Shown piece after piece: positions 9,633 through 17,067 of a stretch of 64,000 bases of DNA. The stretch is from Acidobacteriota bacterium. Its GTDB lineage: Bacteria; Acidobacteriota; Terriglobia; Terriglobales; Acidobacteriaceae. The DNA lies in assembly GCA_021813745.1 (NCBI GenBank), contig JAKAJO010000135.1, forward strand, positions 31,047-95,046. Direction: 5' to 3'. Every line of letters begins with the position of its first letter. The first letter of the stretch is position 1. The position numbers were made by a program, and so were the translations under genes. The notes beneath the pieces were generated by a model that had not been told where the DNA came from, searched no databases, and was given only the letters and a program-made list of their open reading frames with translations.

Positions 9633-9650
9633 GCTCCTGGCCAGGGGCCA
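9633..9650 (-). terminator. Possible terminator hairpin between serine hydrolase and ffh
   Basis: An almost perfect inverted repeat GGCTCCTGGCCAGGGGCC, with one G-T wobble, lies between the serine hydrolase stop and the ffh start. On the minus strand a short run of T follows about 10 nt after the stem, which is further than in classical Rho-independent terminators. It probably ends the serine hydrolase transcript. Confidence 0.35.
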
Positions 9651-9704
9651 GTCGAACCAGATGGTGTCTGATTTCGGACTTCAACAGAAAGGGCTGGTGT
9701 TTGC

Positions 9705-11105
9705 CTATTCCGAAGGAGCGACAAGATACTGCTCCAGCTTGCCGTCGGGATACGTGTAGGTCGTCAAAATCAATTGCCGGTCAGGATACGTGATACGAAA
9801 GGCGCGGAAGGCCATGCCGCCACGAAGCTGGTCGCTCACTTGCCTGAAGCTGAGCGGCTCGCCGAGTGGCGCAAGGCTTGATTGGAAATCTGCCAGAGCT
9901 TGGGGCGTGAAGTAGTCGCTGAGGTTGGGCGCCAGCAGGCTGCGGTCGATGGTTCCCTGCTGCAGGCCGTGGTAAATGTCGAGGGCCTGACGTTCCGGCG
10001 CGCTCATGGGATAGCCGGCGACCACAGGCACCGCAAGGCGGGCAATTGTGCTGGCTGCTCCCACGGCATCCTGATTGGTCAGCACGGCGACGGCTACGCC
10101 GTCATCAATCATGACGATGTTGTCCGACACAAAGCCTGAGACCTCACCTGAGTGTTCAATCGCGCGATGCCCGTCGAGGGTTGTCACCTGGACACCCAGT
10201 CCGTAATGAGTTTCTTTGCCATTCTTCAGTTTCACATCGGTGAACATCTGGTTGTAGCTTTGGGGTTCGAGCACGGACCGGGCCAGCAAGCTGGCGTCCC
10301 ATAGAGCAAGGTCGTGTGCGGTCATTGCGAGCTCGCCGGCGGCAAACATCCAGCCGCGGCCTTCTTTCGGTGCGACGCGCAGTGGTCCGAGGGCGTGGCG
10401 ATAATAGGCGGTGGCGTCGGCCTGGGTAAGTTTTGCTTCATCCGAGTCCCACACGGATTTCATGCCCAACGGATGAAAGATATGTTCTCCGAGAAAATCC
10501 ATCAGCTTCTCGCCGCTGACCTTTTCTACAATGGCGCCGGCGATGACGTAGTTGGTGTTGGAGTACTGCCACTGCGTGCCGGGTTCGAAGTCGAGGGGTT
10601 TCCTGGCCCACTTGTCCAGAATCTGCTGGGCCGTTGTGGGCTTCAACATGGGAGTCATCACGTAGTCCTCAGGCCAATAGTCCTGGTAGCCCGAGGTGTG
10701 AGAGAGGATCTGGCGGATAGTGACTTCGTCGCCGCGCGTAAGCCCCGGCACGTATTTGCCAACCGTATCGTCCAGCGACAGCTTGCCCTGCTGCTCGAGC
10801 AACAAGACTGCCGCTGCGGTGAACTGCTTGGAGATGGATCCGATGGAATAGCGCATCTCCGGTGTGGCCGGCGCAGGTGGTTCCAATCGTGCTTTGCCGT
10901 AGGCATGTGTGTACACAAGCTTGCCATGGTCGACGATAGAAATCGATGCGGAGGGTACACCAGTTTGTTGGAGAACCTGTGCGGCGATGCGGTCCACGCG
11001 GCTCTGGATCGCAGGATCGATGGCGCCAACGGTCTGCGCGAAAGCGGGAAATGAACCGATCAACAGGGCGGTGACTGCGCCAATTAACTTCTTGCGGGGT
11101 TCCAT
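9705..11105 (-). CDS. Exported serine hydrolase (class C beta-lactamase/penicillin-binding-protein family)
   Basis: The 466-residue product has a signal peptide (LIGAVTALLIGSFPAFAQ). The active-site motif SISK (SxxK) follows RYSIG, a YSNTNY motif fits YxN, and HSGEVSG fits the third [HK]xG box. This is the layout of the beta-lactamase-related serine hydrolases (esterases, D-aminopeptidases, DD-peptidase-like enzymes). The substrate cannot be deduced, and a true beta-lactamase is unlikely. The start is ATG 11105, preceded at 8 nt by AAGGA; an in-frame ATG at 11114 overlaps that Shine-Dalgarno sequence. The C-terminal 110 residues form an extra domain beyond the catalytic core. Confidence 0.88.
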   Translation of the reverse strand: MEPRKKLIGAVTALLIGSFPAFAQTVGAIDPAIQSRVDRIAAQVLQQTGVPSASISIVDHGKLVYTHAYGKARLEPPAPATPEMRYSIGSISKQFTAAAVLLLEQQGKLSLDDTVGKYVPGLTRGDEVTIRQILSHTSGYQDYWPEDYVMTPMLKPTTAQQILDKWARKPLDFEPGTQWQYSNTNYVIAGAIVEKVSGEKLMDFLGEHIFHPLGMKSVWDSDEAKLTQADATAYYRHALGPLRVAPKEGRGWMFAAGELAMTAHDLALWDASLLARSVLEPQSYNQMFTDVKLKNGKETHYGLGVQVTTLDGHRAIEHSGEVSGFVSDNIVMIDDGVAVAVLTNQDAVGAASTIARLAVPVVAGYPMSAPERQALDIYHGLQQGTIDRSLLAPNLSDYFTPQALADFQSSLAPLGEPLSFRQVSDQLRGGMAFRAFRITYPDRQLILTTYTYPDGKLEQYLVAPSE

Positions 11106-11201
11106 TCTGGCCATCCTTGGGTAGCGCAGAATGCGGCCCCAGGGCCTGCTACCGCGCTTGAGTGTTCCGCGCTATGGTAGCAGACCCCGACGATCCGATC
11201 T

Positions 11202-12713
11202 CTACTGGCCCTGGCCCAGCGAGTATCCAGCCTTGCCGTTGAATGTGTAGAGATGCTCGGTCTTGATGAAGTCGAAGCCGAGCGCATGCACTCGGCCGAG
11301 CAGAGCAAGCATCTCCTCCGGTGCGATGCGAGCATCTACGGGGGCGTGGAAGCGGCAGCGCCAATGGTCGGTGCAGAAGGTTTCCGGCATGCCGTTGGGC
11401 CACACCTTCACACCGCGATTGGTGATCATGCTGAGTGAAAGATTGGCTGAACCTGCAGCGCGGAGTTTCTCTCCCAATTCGTCCGGATTCGTTCCCCGCC
11501 AGTCGAGAAAGACATCCACGCCAACCAGTTGCTTTGTGGCTGCGATCGGACGGGTATAGGAGATGCCTTCCGGCTTCGACTTCGCCTGTTCGGCAGCATA
11601 GCGAACGGCAGCTAGCATCCGGGGGAGAAGTCCAAGGCGCTCAATGACCGCATCGGCAAACTCGTCAGTGCCCACTCTGCGGGAGCTAATCGTCTCCGCA
11701 TAAATGTCTGCTGTATGGATGCCCTCTTCAATCGTTCTCAGCCATGCATTGTGAATCTTCTCGGCCACCTGTGGCTGGCCAACATGCACCAGCATCATGA
11801 CGGCCGAGAGCAGCAAGCCGGAGGGATTTGCGATTCCCTGTCGAGCGATTTGCGGCGCGGAACCGTGGATCGCTTCGAACATGGCCGCGTGCTCCCCGAT
11901 GTTGGCAGAGGGCGCCAATCCGACGGAGCCGGCGACCTGCGCGGCGATGTCAGAGATGATGTCTCCATAGAGATTGAGCGTGACAATCACGTCAAACATT
12001 TCGGGGGTGTCTGCAAGGCGCGCCGCGCCGATGTCGATAATCAGGTGTTCGTTTGCGACGTCTGGATACTGTGCGGCGACTTCATCAAAGACTTGATGGA
12101 AGAGGCCATCGGTCTTCTTCATAATGTTGTCTTTGGTCATGCAGGTCACCTTGCGGCGGCCGTTGGCGCGTGCGTACTCGAATGCGTGGCGAATGATGCG
12201 CTCGCAGCCGGGCCGGCTCACCAGCTTGAGGCACTGAACGACCTCGTCCGTCTGCTGATGTTCGATGCCGCCATACAAGTCCTCTTCGTTCTCGCGGACA
12301 ATCACGACATCCATCTGGGGATGGCGGGTTCTTACGAAGGGAGCATAGGCGACTGCCGGGCGCACATTGGCGTAGAGCCCGAGAGTCTTGCGCAGGGTCA
12401 CATTCATTGACTTATAGCCACCCCCCTGCGGCGTCGTGATCGGCGCCTTCAGCAGAACACGGTTGCGGCGGATGGACTCCCATGCTTCCGGCTCAATCCC
12501 CGCGGTGATGCCGCGCAGGTAGACAGCTTCACCCAGCTCAATCGGCTCGTAATCGAGCGCGGCGCCGGCTGCATCCAGGATGCGCAGAGTGGCTTTCATG
12601 ATCTCGGGACCAATGCCGTCCCCATAAGCGACGGTGACGGGGACGCGGACTGCATGCCCCTGCGTGGATTCGTGAAGCAGAGAGGCGGGCATATCGTCGA
12701 GGATGGAAGGCAT
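11202..12713 (-). CDS. icd: NADP-type isocitrate dehydrogenase, Thermus-like long form
   Basis: This 503-residue enzyme oxidises isocitrate to 2-oxoglutarate in the TCA cycle. The substrate loop (PITTPQGGGYKSMNVTLRK), NEEDLYGGIEH, the metal-binding NLYGDIISDIAAQVAGSVG, and the coenzyme region EAIHGSAPQIA place it in the decarboxylating dehydrogenase family. A C-terminal extension of about 140 residues (LVGVDVFLDWRG... to the end) is characteristic of the Thermus-type subfamily. The coenzyme is not certain from sequence. An AAAGGAA Shine-Dalgarno sequence precedes the ATG. The gene diverges from a winged-helix regulator 87 bp away, and the gap holds a palindrome likely to control one or both. 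Confidence 0.92.
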   Translation of the reverse strand: MPSILDDMPASLLHESTQGHAVRVPVTVAYGDGIGPEIMKATLRILDAAGAALDYEPIELGEAVYLRGITAGIEPEAWESIRRNRVLLKAPITTPQGGGYKSMNVTLRKTLGLYANVRPAVAYAPFVRTRHPQMDVVIVRENEEDLYGGIEHQQTDEVVQCLKLVSRPGCERIIRHAFEYARANGRRKVTCMTKDNIMKKTDGLFHQVFDEVAAQYPDVANEHLIIDIGAARLADTPEMFDVIVTLNLYGDIISDIAAQVAGSVGLAPSANIGEHAAMFEAIHGSAPQIARQGIANPSGLLLSAVMMLVHVGQPQVAEKIHNAWLRTIEEGIHTADIYAETISSRRVGTDEFADAVIERLGLLPRMLAAVRYAAEQAKSKPEGISYTRPIAATKQLVGVDVFLDWRGTNPDELGEKLRAAGSANLSLSMITNRGVKVWPNGMPETFCTDHWRCRFHAPVDARIAPEEMLALLGRVHALGFDFIKTEHLYTFNGKAGYSLGQGQ

Positions 12714-12760
12714 GTGGGTTCCTTTCGCAGTGGTAAAATTTCATTCAATACACGAAAGGA

Positions 12761-12800
12761 AATATACGACATTAGTGTCGTATATTGCAAGTCGTATTTT
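12761..12800. promoter_or_regulatory. Palindromic operator between icd and the winged-helix regulator
   Basis: A perfect 10-bp inverted repeat, AATATACGAC (12761-12770) and GTCGTATATT (12777-12786), is separated by 6 bp. A third half-site, GTCGTATTTT, lies at 12791-12800 and abuts the regulator's ATG at 12801. This fits a dimeric winged-helix protein controlling its own gene. Whether icd is also controlled is open, but the site is about 50 bp from its start. Confidence 0.6.
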
Positions 12801-13124
12801 ATGGCGGCTGTGAAAAAGTCATCTCCGGCAGGCACCTGGACGTTTCTCACCAACCATTCGCACGTGCTGCTCTGCATCGCGGAGGATCCAGAAGCCCGTA
12901 TGCGCGATCTTGCCGAGCGAGTCGGGATTACGGAGCGCGCGGTGCAGCGGATCATCGATGACCTGGCGGAATCCGGCTATCTCGAGATTGAGCGCGAAGG
13001 CCGGCGCAACCGGTACAGCATCCATGAGCAGCTGAAGTTGCGGCATCCGGTCGAAGCGCACTGTGAATTGTCGGGTCTCATAGGGCTTGTGCTTGGAAAG
13101 CCACAAGGCCGCGGGCGTCGGTGA
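12801..13124 (+). CDS. Small winged-helix transcriptional regulator (MarR/ArsR-like fold)
   Basis: This is a 107-residue protein from ATG 12801 (MAAVKKSSPAGTWTFLTNHSH). The first 80 residues form a winged helix: ARMRDLAERVGITERAVQRIIDDLAESGYLEIEREGRRNRYSI has a recognition helix and a wing. The C-terminus (HPVEAHCELSGLIGLVLG) is short and could mediate dimerisation. There is no ligand domain or metal motif that I can identify. No Shine-Dalgarno sequence is visible, since an operator half-site occupies that position. It may control itself and the divergent icd. A carbonic anhydrase gene follows 63 bp downstream on the same strand and may share the transcript. Confidence 0.8.
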   Translation: MAAVKKSSPAGTWTFLTNHSHVLLCIAEDPEARMRDLAERVGITERAVQRIIDDLAESGYLEIEREGRRNRYSIHEQLKLRHPVEAHCELSGLIGLVLGKPQGRGRR

Positions 13125-13187
13125 GACAGCCGAGATTCACCGGGCCCACTCGCGCTCAACGGGTCCGGCGAAGGAGGGGGGACAGCA

Positions 13188-13805
13188 TTGGAACGTCTGA
13201 TTGAAGGACACAAGCGATTTCTTGAGAAGGTATTCCCTGACCGCCGCGATCAATTTCATCTCTTGTCTGATCGGCAGGCACCGCGATGGCTGATCATCAC
13301 TTGCTCGGACTCACGGGTGCTGCCGGATCTGTTTCTGGGGACAGGCCCTGGAGATCTCTTCATCACGCGCAACGCCGGCAACGTCGTCCCTGTCACCAGT
13401 CATGATGTGGATGGATGCACGGCAACCATTGAATATGCCGTGGAGGTTTTGCGTGTTCGGCACGCCATCGTTTGTGGTCATTCTGACTGCGGCGCCATGA
13501 AGGCTGCGCTGGATCGAACCGCATTAGAGAACCTTCCTAAAGCGCGCCGGTGGCTGCAGCATGTCGAGGCGGCCTTCGCACATCGCCAGCCGCTGAACTC
13601 CGCTGATGGCGCGAGTGCGGAACTGGCTTCGCTCATTCGCGGCAATGTGATTGCCCAACTCCTGAATCTGCATGCCCAGCCTTCAGTTGCGCGAGCCATA
13701 GCAGGTGGCCAGTTGACCGTTCACGGCTGGTACTACGACATCCTGACGGGGCACATTGAAGAGTACGACGAAGCGCAGAAGTGCTTCGCGCCATTCGGCA
13801 TCTAA
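13188..13805 (+). CDS. Beta-class carbonic anhydrase
   Basis: The product is 205 residues and interconverts CO2 and bicarbonate. Zinc ligands and the Asp-Arg dyad are visible: CSDSR (Cys, Asp, Arg), then HSDCGAM (His and Cys). RNAGNVV is the usual loop. The start is TTG 13188, supported by a strong AAGGAGG (13171-13177). The gene follows the winged-helix regulator and may be co-transcribed with it. A link to isocitrate dehydrogenase through CO2 release is plausible but only an inference. Confidence 0.93.
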   Translation: MERLIEGHKRFLEKVFPDRRDQFHLLSDRQAPRWLIITCSDSRVLPDLFLGTGPGDLFITRNAGNVVPVTSHDVDGCTATIEYAVEVLRVRHAIVCGHSDCGAMKAALDRTALENLPKARRWLQHVEAAFAHRQPLNSADGASAELASLIRGNVIAQLLNLHAQPSVARAIAGGQLTVHGWYYDILTGHIEEYDEAQKCFAPFGI

Positions 13806-14195
13806 TCCACGCCCATCGCCAGCGCGACCGGACGGGCCAGGCTTCCGCTTCGTCATGGTGTGGAACCTGTCCTGAAGCGCCGACATGAACACAAGTTCAT
13901 GCAAGCCGGGCAAACTTTTGCTCGAACATCGCGTCTGTTAAGAGCGGGGAGAGTCATCATCAAGCTGCTCCCCGGAAGGCAAGGCGCAACCACTGTTGCA
14001 TCATCCACCCGCCTTTCGTCGCGGGTCGTGATTGTGCCATTCAGCTCGATCCAGGAAATCGTCCATGGGGTTCCGAGCGGCGCCCGCAGCACGCTGCTTG
14101 GTAGGAAGACTGTGCCCTTGTGTCTTTCACTGCAAGCGGCCTTGATGGGGGAAGAGCGTGTCAGGACTCTCCAACATCAGGCGGAGACGTGCAGT
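13806..14195. other. Intergenic region of 390 bp, no confident gene
   Basis: The reading frame of the next gene stays open back to 13860, but the extension is not enzyme-like and has no Shine-Dalgarno sequence. A 79-codon frame on the minus strand (13853-14092) shows no recognisable motif. I see no RNA gene. The region presumably carries the promoter of the downstream lyase. Confidence 0.4.
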
Positions 14196-15080
14196 ATGAG
14201 TTCAGTTGGCAGGCTTCGTCAGCTTCTCGCACGGGAAGAATTTATCGTCGCTCCCGGCGCGTTTGATTGTCTTTCCGCAAAGTGCGTGGAGATGGCAGGA
14301 TTCAAGGCTCTCTACATGACGGGAATGGGCACCTCGGCGAGCAAGCTGGGGTTGCCGGATTACGGCCTTGCCACCATGTCGGAGATGGTCGCCAATGCCT
14401 CTTCCATGGCCGCCGCAATTGACATTCCCATCATTGCGGACGCCGATACAGGTTACGGCAATGAGCTGAACATGGCCCGCACGGTGCATGAGTATGAACG
14501 GCATGGTGCTTCAGGAATTCACATTGAGGATCAGTGCTTCCCGAAAAAGTGCGGCCACCTCGACAAGAAACAGGTGGTACCTCGGAAGGAATTCATTAGC
14601 AAGATTCGCGCGGCCGTAGGCGCCCGCCGCAGTCCCGATTTCATCATCATTGCGCGCACGGACTCGAACGGCGTCCTGGGATTTGAAGAGGCAATTGCGC
14701 GGGCCAATGAAGCCCTCGAAGTGGGTGCCGACCTCGCACTGGTGGAAGCGCCCGAGTCGATGCAGCAACTGGAACAGGTGCCGGCTCTTGTAAATGGCCC
14801 ATGCGTGCTCAACATGCTGCTCGGCGGCAAGAGCCCGATTCTCTCCCTGGACTCTGTCAAGGCACTCGGCTACAGAATGGTTTTGCTTTCAGATGTCTTG
14901 CTGTGCGCCGCCATGTCTGCTTACGATTCAGCGTTGTGCCAGGTCCGGGGTTCTCGCTCGCCTCTGCGCTTTGAGAATACTTTGTCTCCCAAAGAGATCT
15001 TCGAGCGTCTTGGCGCAGAACAGTGGGATAGCCTGCGAAGCGAGCGTCATCGGGAGCTGCCAATGGCTGCGGGGCTCTGA
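14196..15080 (+). CDS. Isocitrate lyase/PEP phosphonomutase superfamily enzyme (methylisocitrate lyase-like)
   Basis: The 294-residue TIM-barrel protein carries the superfamily's KKCGH active-site motif (in HIEDQCFPKKCGH), the metal-binding IADADTGYG, and ARTDS. These fit a carbon-carbon lyase such as 2-methylisocitrate lyase or an oxaloacetate/dimethylmalate lyase rather than a phosphonomutase, because the Cys and GH of the lyase motif are kept. The exact substrate is not resolved and no methylcitrate-cycle genes lie next to it. The start ATG 14196 (MSSVGRLRQLL) matches the usual N-terminus. Confidence 0.82.
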   Translation: MSSVGRLRQLLAREEFIVAPGAFDCLSAKCVEMAGFKALYMTGMGTSASKLGLPDYGLATMSEMVANASSMAAAIDIPIIADADTGYGNELNMARTVHEYERHGASGIHIEDQCFPKKCGHLDKKQVVPRKEFISKIRAAVGARRSPDFIIIARTDSNGVLGFEEAIARANEALEVGADLALVEAPESMQQLEQVPALVNGPCVLNMLLGGKSPILSLDSVKALGYRMVLLSDVLLCAAMSAYDSALCQVRGSRSPLRFENTLSPKEIFERLGAEQWDSLRSERHRELPMAAGL

Positions 15081-15154
15081 TGATCGTCACACGCGGTTCT
15101 TTCGGCGCTTGCAGCTTCAGCCAGTGAGTCAAGCGCGCGAGGAAGAGTTCCGGA

Positions 15155-15670
15155 TTAAGTTTGCGTGGAGTTCAATACGTCGCGCAGGGCGAAGCTCGTT
15201 TCGAGTCGTGTGACTCCCGGCAGCCGTGAGAGTTCAGACTGATGCAATCTCCCATAGTCATCAATTCCTCCCACTTGCGCCACCAGCATATAGTCGTATT
15301 GACCCGCCATCAGATGGCAACTGACGATCTCACGGCAACGCCGCACTGCCGCTTCAAAGGCGCCGAGCACGGTGGCTGACTGGCGATCCAGTGTGACCCG
15401 GATGTAGACGGTGATATGTTTGCCCAGCATCCGATCGTCGATAACAGCACGATAGCCCCGAATCAACCCAGAAACTTCCATGGCTTGGATGCGGCGGGAT
15501 GCAGCCGACGCGGAGAGGCCTACGGCTTCTCCGACTTCAAAATTCGTGGCACGACCTTTTCGCTCCAGATGTTCCAGAATTGCTCGATCAAGATCGTCTA
15601 GCGCGTCAGGCTGTACCACTGGGATGCTTTCGCGCGAATTTCTGCCTTTACTGGCATGTTTTGTGCTCAT
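15155..15670 (-). CDS. Lrp/AsnC family transcriptional regulator
   Basis: The 171-residue protein has an N-terminal helix-turn-helix (LDRAILEHLERKGRATN then VGLSASAASRRIQAME) and a C-terminal RAM ligand-binding domain (VYIRVTLDRQSA... GQYDYMLVAQVGGIDDY). About 25 extra residues precede the HTH. It is divergent from alanine dehydrogenase with 171 bp between, the classic AldR/ald arrangement, so it probably controls ald in response to alanine or another amino acid. The AT-rich stretch 15670-15705 before its own start is a candidate binding region. Confidence 0.9.
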   Translation of the reverse strand: MSTKHASKGRNSRESIPVVQPDALDDLDRAILEHLERKGRATNFEVGEAVGLSASAASRRIQAMEVSGLIRGYRAVIDDRMLGKHITVYIRVTLDRQSATVLGAFEAAVRRCREIVSCHLMAGQYDYMLVAQVGGIDDYGRLHQSELSRLPGVTRLETSFALRDVLNSTQT

Positions 15671-15841
15671 TTTCTATTTTTAGCACGCATTTTGCACACA
15701 TTTACCACAGAAAGCGACGTAGGATTTGGGACAGTGCCGCTTCAGGCGGTTTCATACCGATTGTGACTGCTGGATGCTTCAAGTGGGTATGCGACGGCAG
15801 GGCATTGCGGAAGCTACATTCAACCGGCAAGGAGACAAGAG

Positions 15842-16957
15842 ATGATCATCGGTGTTCCCAAAGAGATCAAGGACAATGAAGCGCGGGTCGGTGTGACGCC
15901 GGCGGGCGCGAAGGCGCTGGTTGAGGCGGGACATACCGTCCTGGTTGAAACGATGGCTGGAGCGCAATCCGGCTTCGACGACGCCGAGTACCAGAGCGCA
16001 GGCGCCGAGATTGTTGGCGATGCTGGTCATGTCTGGGGGCATGCGGAGACGGTGGTCAAAGTCAAAGAGCCAGTCGAAGCTGAGTACGGTTATTTTCGAG
16101 AGGGCCTGGTCCTGTTTACATATCTCCATCTGGCGCCATTGCCGGAATTGACCGATCGTTTGCTCCAGTCCAAAGTGATCGGCATTGCCTATGAAACGGT
16201 GCGGGACCGCAATGGCATGCTGCCACTGCTGATGCCCATGAGCGAGGTCGCTGGCCGGATGAGCGTGCAGGTTGGAGCCAGCTATCTTGAGAAGGAACGT
16301 GGTGGGCGAGGCATTCTGCTGGGTGGCGTCCCGGGCGTGCCTCCGGCGCACGTAACCATTATTGGCGGCGGTATCGTGGGCACCAACGCGGCCAAGATCG
16401 CGCTGGGCTTCGGTGCAAAAGTGACTCTGGTTGATGTCAACCTCAATCGGTTGCGGGAACTCGATGATCTTTTCGGCGGTCGGCTCTACACGCTCGCTTC
16501 AAACAGCTATAACATTGCGCAAGCCACTCGGGAGGCCGATCTCGTCATCGGCGGCGTGCTGATTCCAGGCGCGACCGCGCCAAAGATCGTAACGCGCGGC
16601 ATGGTAGCGCAGATGAAGAAGGGTGCAGTGATTGTGGATGTTGCCATTGATCAGGGAGGTTGCGTGGAAACGGCGCGTCCCACTTCGCACTCAAATCCAA
16701 GTTACACAGTGGACGGCGTCGTCCACTACTGCGTGACGAACATGCCGGGCGCTGTTCCGCACACCTCAACGCTGGCGCTGACGAATTCCACGTTCCCTTA
16801 TCTGATGCGCCTTGCCAGCCTGGGCGCGACAGAAGCATTGCGCAAGGATCAAGGCCTTGCCGAGGGCTTGAACACTTGGTTTGGCGTTCTGACTCATCGT
16901 GGTGTCGCGGAGAGTCAGCACAGGCCCTGGAGTGCACCGGCCAGCGTACTCTCCTAG
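15842..16957 (+). CDS. ald: Alanine dehydrogenase
   Basis: This 371-residue NAD-dependent enzyme converts L-alanine to pyruvate and ammonium. Visible marks are MIIGVPKEIKDNEARVGVTP with the substrate-binding Arg, KVKEP with the catalytic Lys, LFTYLHLAP with the catalytic His, and the Rossmann motif IIGGGIVGTNAA. A strong AAGGAGAC precedes the ATG. The gene is divergently paired with an Lrp-type regulator that probably induces it. Confidence 0.96.
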   Translation: MIIGVPKEIKDNEARVGVTPAGAKALVEAGHTVLVETMAGAQSGFDDAEYQSAGAEIVGDAGHVWGHAETVVKVKEPVEAEYGYFREGLVLFTYLHLAPLPELTDRLLQSKVIGIAYETVRDRNGMLPLLMPMSEVAGRMSVQVGASYLEKERGGRGILLGGVPGVPPAHVTIIGGGIVGTNAAKIALGFGAKVTLVDVNLNRLRELDDLFGGRLYTLASNSYNIAQATREADLVIGGVLIPGATAPKIVTRGMVAQMKKGAVIVDVAIDQGGCVETARPTSHSNPSYTVDGVVHYCVTNMPGAVPHTSTLALTNSTFPYLMRLASLGATEALRKDQGLAEGLNTWFGVLTHRGVAESQHRPWSAPASVLS

Positions 16958-17055
16958 CAGGTCGCAGGCTACAGCGCGAAGCTCCGATTAAGGAGTTCCG
17001 GCACTTTGGTCGTGCTGCAAAGGCGTGATGATGGCTCTTTGCCTTCGATAACGCC

Positions 17056-17061
17056 TATAAT
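17056..17061 (+). promoter_or_regulatory. Consensus -10 box of the NtrY-like kinase gene, leaderless position
   Basis: A perfect TATAAT ends 6 nt before the ATG at 17068. The normal 6-7 nt spacing to the transcription start puts +1 at or beside the start codon, and no Shine-Dalgarno sequence exists. No good -35 box is evident at 16-18 bp. Confidence 0.5.
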
Positions 17062-17067
17062 CGCGGC

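Noticed and set aside
13860..14195. N-terminal extension of the lyase gene
   Set aside because: The frame is open, but the start at 14196 fits the family and the extension shows no conserved features.
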